From Methylomonas methanica (GTDB lineage: Bacteria; Pseudomonadota; Gammaproteobacteria; Methylococcales; Methylomonadaceae), in assembly GCA_001644045.1 (NCBI GenBank), contig LUUF01000056.1, positions 62,001-126,000 of the forward strand: a stretch of DNA of 64,000 bases. The letters are read 5' to 3'. Made by a program: the position numbers and the translations under genes. Of this stretch, positions 16,544 to 25,418 are shown one piece after another; positions within the stretch are counted from its first letter, which is position 1; each line of letters opens with the position of its first letter. Under the pieces are notes generated by a model. The model saw nothing but the letters and a program-made list of their open reading frames with translations. It was not told where the DNA came from and made no database searches.

Positions 16544-18348
16544 AAGCTCTCCTTCAGGAAGTTAGGCCCGCTTTTGCCGTAGAACTTATTGACATCGGCG
16601 GCGCCGGTTGCGGATTTGGGTTTCAGGCTGGCCGCGGTCAGTAGGTATTTGACGTATTGCCGGTCGTCTTCCAGCAGGATACGGTGCGCCAATGCGGTGT
16701 CTTCACCTTGTCCGGCCAGTTCCTTAAGCAGCTCGGCTATTTTGTCACGCACACAGCCGTAGAGTTGACTGCGGGTCAAGTGGCCAAGCCCTGCCAAGCC
16801 TTCGATCAGGACAGCGATATTGAGTTGCAAGGTGATGGTGGTGAACATTTGCGCCAGCGGCAATTCGTCGTCCACGACGATGCGGCGGTCATGCAAGCCG
16901 TCGACAAAGCCGGCCAGTGACGGCCAACGGGCGGCGAGGTGGGCGCCATGGATGCGCGGCGCGTCGTTATCCTTCAGCAACAGGCGCAAAGCCGGCATCT
17001 TGGTGTTGAGCACCAGCATAGTATTTTGCTGGTTGGATTCCAGCGCGATGCCGTAGCGCAACCATAAAACCAGGTGAATGCGTAGAGTTGCCTCCAGATA
17101 GGCGTCGAGAAAATCCTCCAGCCGGCCGGCAAAAAAAACTTGCGCCAATTCTTCGGCCACCAACAAGCCTTGCGGCGTGGCCGCGAGCAGGCCTGCGACC
17201 GGCACCACGGTAGCTTGCTCCAGTCCCGCCGGATAGCGGCGCAAAATGTAACCCAGCTCGGGCAGGTGGTTGACATGAGCGCCGATGCTTTCATCGGTTA
17301 GCAGCAAGCGTCCCGCAATGTCCGCGTCCTGCGCCGCTATCCGGCCCAATAGGCTTTGCACGGCATGGCCGTCGGCGATGGTGCTGGGCTTGATGGTGCG
17401 TATGTTCTTGCCGCCCAAGGTGCGGATGGCCATCGGCAGTTTGATGTGCAACCCCGGCTTGCCTTGCACGGCCAAGGTCCGTACCGACAAGGTCGGCAGG
17501 ACTTCCAGATGGGGTTTGGGCGCCAGCAGGAGTTTGTGTTGCAATCCGTTCACCTCTGCCAGCGCATCCATTATCTGCTGTGTAAACAACGGATGAACCG
17601 GCAACAGCACGTAGTTGTCGCTCAACCGGGCGTCGAGCCCGACGTCTGCGAAGCCGGGATAGAGATCTTTCAGGCTTGCCTCAGCCTCCGGCCCGAAATG
17701 AATAGCCTTGGCTGCCGCGACCCAACGCAACTGAAAAGGACGTTGGAATTCCGGAGCGTATAAAGCCAGATCGTCCGGTGAAAGACCCAGTTTTGCGCGC
17801 GCCGTGGGATATAAAGGATGATCGAGAAATGCGGCCAGCCGCTCGTAGTGCAATTGCCGTTCCTGCCAGTGCGGGCTGAACTGCGCACCTTGGTTGCCCT
17901 GGTGCACTTCGGCAAAATAGCGCTGCCGCTCTTGTGCACATAAGACGCCGTGCTCGACGGCGGTGAGGCATTCCCGTGCATAATCCGTAAAGTCCGCCGC
18001 CGAGGCTTGGTCCAGTCCTTGCCGGAACAGCGCGAGGATGGCGGAAATTTCGTCCAGCCGGTCATAGCTGTTGCTGCTTTGCCAAACTAGCGGAAGATCG
18101 TATAACGCCCATTCCTGCATGAAGGTACACGGCCGAACTGGAATCCACAGGCAGCCGTCGCCGAGATGTTCGATGGCGAGCCAGTAGCTGGGGCGCACCG
18201 GGGGATCGGACCATGGCGCATCGGCCGCAGAGACAATTTTCCCGCGGCTTACCGTTTCCCGCACATCTTCCCGCAACAGCGCGTCGACGACGCGCCGACA
18301 GATATAGTCCTGTTGATTTTTATCCATGAGTTCTGGCAGTCCGCTCAT
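16540..18348 (-). CDS. pvsB: NIS siderophore synthetase, IucA/IucC family (PvsB-like)
   Basis: The 602-residue second NIS synthetase has diverged motifs: DHPLYPTARAKLGLS in place of GHPxHPxxKxxxG, then LLPVHPLFTQQI, TLSVRTLAV and ESNQQNTMLVLN. It probably makes the second amide or ester bond, as PvsB joins the two halves of vibrioferrin. ATG 18348 is preferred because the stop of the preceding gene and this start share a TGATG and GGGAGAT lies just upstream; a GTG five codons earlier is possible. It overlaps the exporter gene by 4 bases. Confidence 0.86.
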   Translation of the reverse strand: MSGLPELMDKNQQDYICRRVVDALLREDVRETVSRGKIVSAADAPWSDPPVRPSYWLAIEHLGDGCLWIPVRPCTFMQEWALYDLPLVWQSSNSYDRLDEISAILALFRQGLDQASAADFTDYARECLTAVEHGVLCAQERQRYFAEVHQGNQGAQFSPHWQERQLHYERLAAFLDHPLYPTARAKLGLSPDDLALYAPEFQRPFQLRWVAAAKAIHFGPEAEASLKDLYPGFADVGLDARLSDNYVLLPVHPLFTQQIMDALAEVNGLQHKLLLAPKPHLEVLPTLSVRTLAVQGKPGLHIKLPMAIRTLGGKNIRTIKPSTIADGHAVQSLLGRIAAQDADIAGRLLLTDESIGAHVNHLPELGYILRRYPAGLEQATVVPVAGLLAATPQGLLVAEELAQVFFAGRLEDFLDAYLEATLRIHLVLWLRYGIALESNQQNTMLVLNTKMPALRLLLKDNDAPRIHGAHLAARWPSLAGFVDGLHDRRIVVDDELPLAQMFTTITLQLNIAVLIEGLAGLGHLTRSQLYGCVRDKIAELLKELAGQGEDTALAHRILLEDDRQYVKYLLTAASLKPKSATGAADVNKFYGKSGPNFLKESL

Positions 18349-19553
18349 CAACGGATCTCCCACGCCAAGCCGGCGCTGGCTTGCGCCAAGGCTTGATGCA
18401 CGGCATCCGCATCCGTGCCGACGCTGGTCAAAACACCCAGGTAATCCTTATTGGAATGCGTGATCGCTATGGTGTCGCCAGCCTGGCGAAAGAGGCGAAA
18501 CCCGATGTCTACGGCTCCGCTGCTACGGCTAAACGGCGCGGGGGAGGTGACGATTTGACCCTCCGTAGCGGGCGTCAGATAGCGTATCGCGGCCGCGCGC
18601 GGCACCAACGGCAAGGCCGACAGCGGTTCGCCCAAGTGCAACCGCAGCACGGTTTCGAACAGCGGGATGCCCAGCGTCTGCTCAAGCAGGAAATCGCGCC
18701 GGTCGCCGATACAGCGATAATTGATTTCGATCAGGCGTGGCCCTTGGGCAGTCAATACAAATTCGGTATGGCAGGCGCCGAAGCCGACGCCGAAACGGAC
18801 TATCTGGTTTAATACCTCCTGCTGCTTTGCCAATTCGCTGCTCCAATCGGCTTCCAGTTCGACGAAGTGCGGCGGCGGAGACAGGCGAACGTGAAAGCCG
18901 CCCAAGACTTGCAATCCTTTGCCGTCTCCCAGTGTTTCCAATGTGCACAAAGGACCTTCGAGGTATTCTTCCAATAACATGACTTGGCCGGGCCGTGTTT
19001 GCCAAGCCGACTGGCAATGGGCGGCGAGTTCGGCGTAATCCCTCGCCAAGCCGACTTCCTGGCTGGCAACTCCTTCGCGCGGTTTGACTACGCAGGGGAA
19101 GCCTACGTCGGATGCGGCTTGCGCCAAGCTTTTCAACTCCGATGCTACCGCGTACCGTACTACTTCGATACCTTGCCCACTGAGGTAGCTGCGCATTTCC
19201 GCTTTGTTCTTGGCGCGGTAAGTCACATGCCAGTTTTTGCCGGGTAACCTGAAATAATCGGCGACAACCGCAGTGCTGGTTTGCAGGTGATCGCTGTTGG
19301 AAAAAATCGCCACCGGTTTTTGCCCGTGCCGGCTGATTGCTTCAATTATGGCTAGCGGATTAAATACGTCGCAAGCGATGATGGCCTCCGGATAGGCAGG
19401 CAGCTCACTTTGGCTAAAGTGCTGACGGTGCGCTTCGGCTTGGTCGGTCAATAGTACTGGCGACAAGCCGAGGTTCCGTGCCGCCGGCAGAAAGCCGTCA
19501 TTGACTGATTCGGTCGGGACATGAGTTAGTAGAATCAATTCTTGGTTATGCAT
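18348..19553 (-). CDS. pvsA: ATP-grasp ligase of siderophore synthesis (PvsA-like)
   Basis: The 401-residue protein is an ATP-grasp carboxylate-amine ligase. A Rossmann-like N-terminal domain is followed by the ATP-binding lysine region CVVKPREGVASQEVGL (about residues 155-170), EEYLEGPLC, and the metal-binding LIEINYRCIGDRRDF near residue 275. PvsA, the ATP-grasp enzyme at the head of vibrioferrin operons, is thought to join alanine and 2-oxoglutarate. The same position, directly after the receptor gene and before the first NIS synthetase, supports that assignment. The substrates are inferred. Confidence 0.83.
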   Translation of the reverse strand: MHNQELILLTHVPTESVNDGFLPAARNLGLSPVLLTDQAEAHRQHFSQSELPAYPEAIIACDVFNPLAIIEAISRHGQKPVAIFSNSDHLQTSTAVVADYFRLPGKNWHVTYRAKNKAEMRSYLSGQGIEVVRYAVASELKSLAQAASDVGFPCVVKPREGVASQEVGLARDYAELAAHCQSAWQTRPGQVMLLEEYLEGPLCTLETLGDGKGLQVLGGFHVRLSPPPHFVELEADWSSELAKQQEVLNQIVRFGVGFGACHTEFVLTAQGPRLIEINYRCIGDRRDFLLEQTLGIPLFETVLRLHLGEPLSALPLVPRAAAIRYLTPATEGQIVTSPAPFSRSSGAVDIGFRLFRQAGDTIAITHSNKDYLGVLTSVGTDADAVHQALAQASAGLAWEIR

Positions 19554-19562
19554 GTTTTTTCC

Positions 19563-21701
19563 TTATAGATCCATTTGCAGGCTGAGCATCACCGAACGTC
19601 CCGGGCCCGCCATTCGGCCCAGGCTGGTATCCACGCCGCGGAAGTAGTAGTCCTGATTGAACAGGTTGTTGCCGGCAAGTCCGACCCGCATGTTGGCCTT
19701 GTCGACACGGAAATCCTTGGTGATTTGGGCGTTCCACAGCCAATAACCCGGTATCTTGCCTTTGTCGCCGACGGCGTTTTCCGGCACGGTGTTGGCCGCA
19801 TCGGTGAATGCGGAACTCAGGTACGAACCGTTGACGTTGAAATTGACGGTGTTGATGCGGTAATTGCCTTGCAGACTGATTTGATGGTGCGAGCTGAACG
19901 GCACTTCATTGTTTTTAAACGCGACTTGCGTCGTGCCGCTGAACAGGTTGTTCAACTGCTGCGTGTCCACATAGGTATAGCCCGCCTTGAGATCGAGGCC
20001 GGCCAGGAAGGATGGACGCCAATCTAGTTCGGTTTCGTAGCCTTGATGCTGGGCTTGGCCGAGGTTGCGGAATTTGGTGGTGCCGTTTTTCACGACGCCG
20101 ACGATTTGATTGTCAAAATCGAAACGGAAATAACTGAAGGTGGCGTCGAGCTCTGATAGCGGTGATACACGCAGACCGGCTTCGTAATTCCAGGCCTTTT
20201 CCACGCCGGTATCGCCTCCCAGGGTAATTTGGGTGAATTGCACCGGTTGCAAGGATTTGTGCACATTACCAAACAAGAATAGTTTATCCGGCCACAGCTT
20301 GATGCCTACGTCGACGCCGGGCAGTAATTCGTTACTGCGACTGTCGACAGCCGTGCCTGCCAGCCGGTTATAGCTGGACTGGTCGATCCATTCTGCACGT
20401 AAGCCCGGCGTGACGTTAAGCCGATCATTCCACACGCTCAAGGTGTCGCTGCCATAGAGTGCAAAGGCGTCGGTGCCAAAGTGAAAGTCCTGGGCATTGG
20501 TGATCTTGCCGGTGCTCAGGCGGTTCCGGTCGACTCCCTGTTCGACATCTTCGCTGACGTAACGCCCGCCCAGCGTGAATTTATGGTCCAGCCAGCCGGT
20601 TTTGGTGGCTACGGTAAGACGCGGTTCGGTACCGTAAACGGTGAATGTGCGCGGGCTGGTTTGCACGCCGTCGGATACCTTGGATGGATCGAGGTTACAT
20701 GAGGTTGCGGCAGCATTGAGCTGGCAGCCGACGGTGAACTCCCTGTCGCTGGTGTGGGCAAAATTGGTCCAGTTGAATTCCGCAGGGCTGCCGAAAAGGT
20801 TGAAATTTTGGTTGTAGACCAAATGTCCACGCACGGTATCGCCCTGGAATTTATCGTACGGCCGTTGCGACTGAAAGCGGTCCTGCTCGTAGGCTTTTGG
20901 AGACAGGCTGCCCGGCAGTTGGGTATCGGTATTGTAGTACTGCAATCCGGCCTTGAGAGAAGCGTTGTCGGTGACGAACCAGTGAGCATCCAAGGCCAGG
21001 TTTTCTACTTCCGTGTCCGAATGGGCGCGGGACGAATCGCCCATCAGCGTGTTGGCCTGGAATTGCAGGCCCAGCCTGTCGTTGACGAAGCCGCCAGCGC
21101 GCAGGTAGCTGTCGGTCAGCACGTTGCCTGTTTCGGTGGAAATGGTTAGCGCCTCTCTTAGGGTGGCGCTGAATTTATCCTGGATCGGTTTGCTGATGAA
21201 ATTGATCACGCCGCCGACATTGTTAGGCCCATAGCGCACGGCGGCTCCGCCGCGTGCGACATCGACTCTATCTACGGTTTGCATGGTTAGCGGGAACATC
21301 GACAAGCCTGTTTGTCCATACGGTGCCAGGGCGATAGGAATGCCATCGACCAGCACCAAAGTGCGCGTACTGCGCCTGGGGTCCAATCCGCGCACGCCGA
21401 TATTCGGCAGAATGCCGGTACCGGTTTCATCCTGGGCGCGGACGCCAGGTACCAAGCGCAAAGCGTCTTCTAGCGTGCGAGCACCGGCCTGTTGCAATTC
21501 AGTGTCGGTGATCGCGGAGCGCCCCCCTGGATAGGTGCGAATGTTGTCCTTGGTCGGAGGCTCCAGCCAGTCTCCTTTGACCGTGATTTCTTCCAATGTA
21601 GCCGTGTTGTCTTGGTCAGGCTCTACAGCTGCTAGCGGCAATGAAGCTAAATAAGCGCTACCGGCTAGAGTGATAGCCAAGCGAGAGGTCGCACGTTTCA
21701 T
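19563..21701 (-). CDS. pvuA: TonB-dependent siderophore receptor (PvuA/PsuA-like)
   Basis: The 712-residue outer-membrane receptor has a signal peptide (to about residue 25, ASLPLAAVE), a TonB box (LEEITVKGD), a plug domain (RTLEDALRLVPGVRAQDE, GVRGLDPRRSTRTLVLVDGIP, RGGAAVRYGPNNVGGVIN) and a 22-strand-type barrel to the C-terminus. It imports a ferric chelate into the periplasm using TonB energy. It is the first gene of the siderophore operon, with 9 bases to the ligase gene, and is preceded by a Fur-like site, so iron starvation probably induces the whole operon. The last residue is Leu instead of the usual Phe. No periplasmic-binding or inner-membrane ABC genes follow. Confidence 0.92.
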   Translation of the reverse strand: MKRATSRLAITLAGSAYLASLPLAAVEPDQDNTATLEEITVKGDWLEPPTKDNIRTYPGGRSAITDTELQQAGARTLEDALRLVPGVRAQDETGTGILPNIGVRGLDPRRSTRTLVLVDGIPIALAPYGQTGLSMFPLTMQTVDRVDVARGGAAVRYGPNNVGGVINFISKPIQDKFSATLREALTISTETGNVLTDSYLRAGGFVNDRLGLQFQANTLMGDSSRAHSDTEVENLALDAHWFVTDNASLKAGLQYYNTDTQLPGSLSPKAYEQDRFQSQRPYDKFQGDTVRGHLVYNQNFNLFGSPAEFNWTNFAHTSDREFTVGCQLNAAATSCNLDPSKVSDGVQTSPRTFTVYGTEPRLTVATKTGWLDHKFTLGGRYVSEDVEQGVDRNRLSTGKITNAQDFHFGTDAFALYGSDTLSVWNDRLNVTPGLRAEWIDQSSYNRLAGTAVDSRSNELLPGVDVGIKLWPDKLFLFGNVHKSLQPVQFTQITLGGDTGVEKAWNYEAGLRVSPLSELDATFSYFRFDFDNQIVGVVKNGTTKFRNLGQAQHQGYETELDWRPSFLAGLDLKAGYTYVDTQQLNNLFSGTTQVAFKNNEVPFSSHHQISLQGNYRINTVNFNVNGSYLSSAFTDAANTVPENAVGDKGKIPGYWLWNAQITKDFRVDKANMRVGLAGNNLFNQDYYFRGVDTSLGRMAGPGRSVMLSLQMDL

Positions 21702-21753
21702 GATAAGGCTCCTTGATTACTCTATTGTATTTATTAATTTCAATAGAAATAGC

Positions 21754-21772
21754 AATGTCGATAATCATTACT
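21754..21772 (-). promoter_or_regulatory. Fur-box-like operator upstream of the siderophore operon
   Basis: The 19 bases match 13 of 19 positions of GATAATGATAATCATTATC, with the half GATAATCATTA perfect. It lies about 55 bases upstream of the receptor start, where Fur would block the promoter. Confidence 0.65.
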
Positions 21773-21921
21773 ATGAAATATTGATCGATGGTTATTCCCT
21801 ATTCCCTCGCAAGGTAGTGCAAGCGGATTGCTTTTTTATGCGGCAGATGTGGCGTTAGGGAAATTTGCTGGGCTTCTTGAGTATTTAGCAGGCATCATTA
21901 TCCTGCGCAAACAGCCCCGAT

Positions 21922-22167
21922 TTAATTCAGCCGATAGTTTTGTTTCACAACTGTAAAACCCCGACGTTTAGTTTTATCTTTTTCAACCGCTCGTGCCTTG
22001 TTCGAAGCTTCTGTCAAGGTGTCCGCCAGACCTAGGAAATCCGCCACCCCCAAACGCAACGATAAGTTTTGAATGTGCAGGTGTACTACGCCGCATTCCC
22101 TGCAAAACAAGGCTTTGCCGAATTCGGTAGCCGCCAAATATTCATGGGTACAGGGTTTCTCGTTCAT
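21922..22167 (-). CDS. Small cysteine-containing protein of unknown function
   Basis: The 81-residue protein is unrecognised. It has Cys6, then Cys22-x2-Cys25 in LFCRECGVVHLHIQ, which could bind a metal, followed by an amphipathic region and a basic tail (KDKTKRRGFTVVKQNYRLN). The ATG at 22167 has a weak GAG about 8 bases upstream. It sits alone between the siderophore operon and a decayed IS element. The compact, non-repetitive composition looks coding, but no function can be given. Confidence 0.55.
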   Translation of the reverse strand: MNEKPCTHEYLAATEFGKALFCRECGVVHLHIQNLSLRLGVADFLGLADTLTEASNKARAVEKDKTKRRGFTVVKQNYRLN

Positions 22168-22330
22168 GACGTTACTCGCTAAAAAATGGGAAAGGTGTGT
22201 GGCGATTTATGGCTGTCGTAACGGGTTTGTTCGGTTATCGATTTTTACAATCACCAACTTCACGTCTAAAGGTTTACGGTTTACGGAAAAATTGAATAAA
22301 TTTTTCATGGAAGAGAGACTGTGTTTAGAG

Positions 22331-22560
22331 TCAAGCATTTTGAGGGCATGACCAATGTTTATTTTGTTTCATCATGGCATTAAGAATGGTGAGTAGTTTG
22401 CGCATAGCAGCGGTTAAATCGACCTTAGCGGGCTTCCTTTTTTCAACCAAGTGGTTATGGAACGTGGCGATTGAATTGTTGCCACGTACACTTACCACCG
22501 CTAAAGTCGCCATATACAAAACCCGAGCGCACTTCCGCTCGACCGCCCCAGATCTGCAGT
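22331..22560 (-). pseudogene. IS110-family transposase remnant (C-terminal, frameshifted)
   Basis: Two frames together give the C-terminal signature of IS110 transposases: IWGGRAEVRS (about 22525-22555), then after a one-base shift LYMATLAVVSV...NSIATFHNHLVEKRKPAKV...MRKLLTILNAMM (22331-22519). The DEDD catalytic N-terminal half is absent. The fragment cuts off the 3' end of the gene starting at 22755. It is inactive and looks old. Confidence 0.75.
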
Positions 22561-22755
22561 ATCTTGCTGTTCGGTCCCGTCCCGAATTTTCAAGTTAGGG
22601 AAGGTGACTTCCTTGTCAGCCGACTGGTCCTTGTCGGTATCCATTACGGCGGTCGGCATCACGCTGTTCAGCGCGACAGCCGCGAGCATTATTGCGATTA
22701 TTGGCCCTGTACTCTGCGGGTTTTTCGGCCAATTCGTATGGCGTGGGGTGGACAT
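22501..22755 (-). pseudogene. Truncated membrane-anchored protein of unknown function
   Basis: An ATG at 22755 with GGAG 5 bases upstream opens a frame with one hydrophobic helix (GPIIAIMLAAVALNSVM, residues 17-33) and a short acidic/basic region. The frame then enters IS110-derived sequence (about codon 65) and ends out of the transposase frame. The good ribosome binding site suggests the 5' end of a once-real gene whose 3' part was lost to the IS remnant. I do not recognise the family; its place after an exbD remnant leaves a TonB-system component possible but unproven. Confidence 0.4.
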
Positions 22756-22976
22756 GCTTTCTCCATTGGGTAGTTGCGTATCGATTCAATCGATGGCTAC
22801 CTGGCGAAATGAGCTGGGTGGCTGTTGCTTATAAATTTAAATATCTATGTCGGGCCGGTTTCGGGGGGGGGCTGATCGTTAGGCTTCCTGATTTGATCGC
22901 CATTACAAATTTGCATCCTTGCCATGCCCACGTCAGACACCCCGAAACTGGTCTGCTTTGCTTGGTTTTTGTCGGC

Positions 22977-23246
22977 TTAGGAAATGAAACCGATTTTATT
23001 TACACTGGCCTTAGTCAGAACCATTAACGTGTCGACACCAAAATGGTGGGGTACGTTCTGATTGGCACGAATAGCCAACTCCATTTGTTTGGGTGCCTTA
23101 TAGATTTTCTGCAAGTTTGATAAATCTCAGCCGCTGCTGAATTCATCCTGGTGCCAGAATCTTCGCACCTCGACAGAGATTGACAGTGCAACGGAATCCT
23201 TGCCGGATTCTTGAATTTGGCGGTTTGCGTTGTAGGTGTCGATTTG
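22977..23246 (-). pseudogene. exbD: exbD remnant with premature stop
   Basis: The minus frame from 23246 reads QIDTYNANRQIQESGKDSVA, then LSISVE...FWHQDEFSSG, a TGA at 23127-23129, and then LQKIYKAPKQMELAIRANQ, VPHHFGVDTLMVLTKA and NKIGFIS-stop. This is the periplasmic domain of ExbD, the proton-channel partner that energises TonB. The N-terminal membrane anchor is missing and the internal stop breaks the frame. It lies just downstream of hemP and was probably part of a heme/iron uptake operon. Confidence 0.72.
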
Positions 23247-23399
23247 CTTGTTCCTTCGTTGGATACGAAGCGGAATAAGGTTAGGCATAAAAGCTGGTTG
23301 AAACGGGCGGTCGGTAACATAAAAGCCTCTCGGTTGATGGAACTGAAAACGATTGGCTGGCTACCGTTAGGTCGGCTGGCGGTGGTGCTTGGATCTGGT

Positions 23400-23591
23400 T
23401 TATTTAGTCAAAATTAATTTGTCGTTACTGGTAATACGCAGCCGATATTCATCGCCTTGGTGTTCGATGACTATTTCGTTTTGCGCACCGAACAGCAATT
23501 GGCTGTTGAGTCGGGGGCGACCTTGCTGCAACTCTGGCGATGCATCGGCTGCCGGGGAACAAACTATTGGTTGGTTTGACGGATTTTTCAT
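23400..23591 (-). CDS. hemP: Hemin uptake protein HemP family
   Basis: The 63-residue protein has the HemP/HmuP signature at its C-terminus: SQLLFGAQNEIVIEHQGDEY, then RLRITSNDKLILTK. HemP proteins are small, usually Fur-controlled, and linked to heme and siderophore uptake; some act as regulators of the receptor gene. It starts 27 bases after the conserved small gene upstream, and both lie behind a near-consensus Fur box at 24015. The N-terminal 25 residues are low-complexity linker. No heme receptor remains nearby, only an exbD remnant. Confidence 0.88.
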   Translation of the reverse strand: MKNPSNQPIVCSPAADASPELQQGRPRLNSQLLFGAQNEIVIEHQGDEYRLRITSNDKLILTK

Positions 23592-23618
23592 AGGATTAAA
23601 AATGTTGACGAATAAACG

Positions 23619-23903
23619 CTAAACCCGATCAATGTGTGGCTGCTGGCTTGTGACTTTCCGTTCCAGCAACAGGTTGGTGACTGCTTGCCAGTGTTCCAGT
23701 AATTGCAAATACATATCCCGGCTGGATGCACTGTGCTCCAACTCCGGATGGCTGAGCAGATGTCCCAATTGCTGTACGATCAAATGGGATAGCTTTGGGT
23801 TGTGGTGGCCGTTGATGAATTGGGTCATTAACAAACATGTCGCGGTATGAATTTGTGCCACATCGCGGCTGCTCGACAGGCTGATAGAGTTGTCTTCAAA
23901 CAT
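23619..23903 (-). CDS. Small protein of unknown function in the hemP operon
   Basis: The 94-residue protein is all-helical in appearance (QIHTATCLLMTQFINGHH, HLIVQQLGHLLSHPELE, MYLQLLEHWQAVTNLLLERK), without signal peptide or membrane segment. I do not recognise the family. It is the first gene after the strong Fur-box match and is followed at once by hemP, so it is probably iron-regulated and may serve heme or iron uptake. Its composition and spacing suggest a real gene. Confidence 0.7.
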   Translation of the reverse strand: MFEDNSISLSSSRDVAQIHTATCLLMTQFINGHHNPKLSHLIVQQLGHLLSHPELEHSASSRDMYLQLLEHWQAVTNLLLERKVTSQQPHIDRV

Positions 23904-24014
23904 GGCGACCTCGGGTTGCTAAGGTTATAAAATAAAATTGCCGCACACTGAATAACTTAGGAGGCTGTAAAGGTGCGGCAAGGACAGCACGAGAGATGAC
24001 TGTCAGATACAAAT

Positions 24015-24033
24015 GATAATGATTATCATAAAC
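24015..24033 (-). promoter_or_regulatory. Fur box upstream of the hemP operon
   Basis: GATAATGATTATCATAAAC matches 16 of 19 bases of the Fur consensus. It lies about 110 bases upstream of the first gene, so the transcription start must lie between. This is the best Fur site in the window. Confidence 0.82.
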
Positions 24034-24781
24034 AAGTCAAGGAAAAAATTCTTGATAGGTTATGGTTGCTTTTTTTGGCTGATGAGGAGTTTTTTGGGAA
24101 AAAGCGAAGTTGTAAAATCTCTGATTAATATTGGCGATGAAATTCTCGAATAGAGTCCAAGGGTTTAGCCGGAGGAGCAAAGAAGGGCAACCCGCCAAGA
24201 TTGTCCTGGATGAGGCAAAACTCGGATGGTCAAATTCGGTCTAACTCGTCGTTTTGGGGCCGCGTTCGGAAGTTGGAGCCGCTGAGCGAATTGTCTTTTT
24301 AATTATGCTCGTTGCTGGCTTGTTGTTGCGCGTTGTTGCCGTAATAATTTGTTTGTTCTGGTGAGGCCGAGTGGTCGCCAAACGAAGACTGTCCGCAGGC
24401 GGAGAGGTGCTGGGGTTGGGCTATCTATTTACCGATAAACCCAAGGCCCATGGTTAGCCAGGGGACGAGGATTATGCCATCTAAAACATCAGATTTGAAT
24501 TTATCGTTGCCTGAAGTCGCGTAAATTTAACGTGATAGCTCGGTGGAGAGAATCCGTATGGAAGAGGCTGTAACCAAGCCACTGCAAAATTCAATGAATT
24601 GCTGGCTGGCGAACTACTACCATTGATTAGTATTTTTCTCTTTCCAAGATAATCAGCGACAGCCAGTCAAGGCCACGTTCATAAGAAAGGGCAGAAAAAC
24701 TCTACTATTTGGACCTAATACAAATCAATCTGGTGACAGGTACTACCTATCTCCGGAATACCAATCGCTCTGCCTCATCCT
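24034..24781. other. Non-coding region, no recognisable gene
   Basis: I found no convincing gene here. On the plus strand near 24417-24452 a short frame reads LGYLFTDKPKAHG-stop, which resembles the C-terminal tail of encapsulated ferritins and may be an inverted fragment of the pseudogene at 24782-25018. The rest has stops in all frames and no recognised repeat. Confidence 0.5.
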
Positions 24782-25018
24782 TTCGTGATCTAACTTCGGG
24801 TCCTAGCGACGTATCCATTCCAATATCATTGCCGCATGTTCTTTTTCCTCATCGAGATTGTGCGCCAAGATTGCTCTTAGTTCGAGGTTTTTGCAGGCAT
24901 CGACGCGTTGGTTGTAAAAGTCAACTGCTCCCGGTTCCTCTCGTAACGAAACGATAGCGCGATGCATATCGCGGGTGGAGTCGGTTAATTCGTTGCTGGG
25001 TACTTGATAATTGTCATT
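24782..25018 (-). pseudogene. Encapsulated-ferritin (EncFtn) pseudogene
   Basis: The minus frame from 25018 reads NDNYQVPSNELTDSTRDMHR, AIVSLREEPGAVDFYNQRVD, ACKNLELRAILAHNLDEEKE and HAAMILEWIRR, then TAG (24803-24805), then DPKLDHE. This is the encapsulin-associated ferritin-like family, with the conserved metal-site residues Glu (SLREE), Glu-x2-His (EEKEH) and the YNQRVDA helix. The start codon is lost and the stop falls where homologs continue RR-x-DPKLD, so it is decayed. No encapsulin shell gene is visible. Together with exbD and IS110 remnants it marks the 22-25 kb stretch as a degraded iron locus. Confidence 0.8.
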
Positions 25019-25418
25019 CGCTGAAAATCTTACAAGGCATCGCGACAGGGCGTCATATATGGTCTACCCCGTATTGCAAGAAAAATTCGTTTGTGACAAA
25101 AAGAATATTACTGCCATATATTCGGCCTTCATATTGAGGCGACATGAACCTCTGGCCCTGATGGATAACTTATCAAGTCATCGGCTTCTTAAGAGTCCTA
25201 GACGCCGTCAGGGTCAGAGGCATGTAGGCGTTACCTTTTTGCCATCACTTGAATTTTATCCACGCAATTCTGAGTTTTATTGATTATTGACTCTACAATT
25301 GCCGAATTGGAAACAGGTCAAGGCTAAGCTGGATGGGATGGCAGAGATGTTACTTAAATTTTAGTTGTTTAAATGGAAAATCCAGATAACCTTTAGTTTT
25401 TTCAAAAAGGACATAAAC
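25019..25418. other. Intergenic region with an inverted repeat, upstream of the HU gene
   Basis: Bases 25150-25162 (CCTCTGGCCCTGA) and 25208-25220 (TCAGGGTCAGAGG) form an inverted repeat with one mismatch around a 45-base loop. The last 100 bases are AT-rich and should contain the HU promoter. No gene was recognised. Confidence 0.5.

Noticed and set aside
22863-22871. Run of nine G as a phase-variation switch
   Set aside because: It lies between remnants and outside any gene I can support, so no frame or promoter can be tied to it.
24034-24781. Encapsulin shell gene beside the ferritin remnant
   Set aside because: No encapsulin N-terminal or shell motif was seen in any frame.
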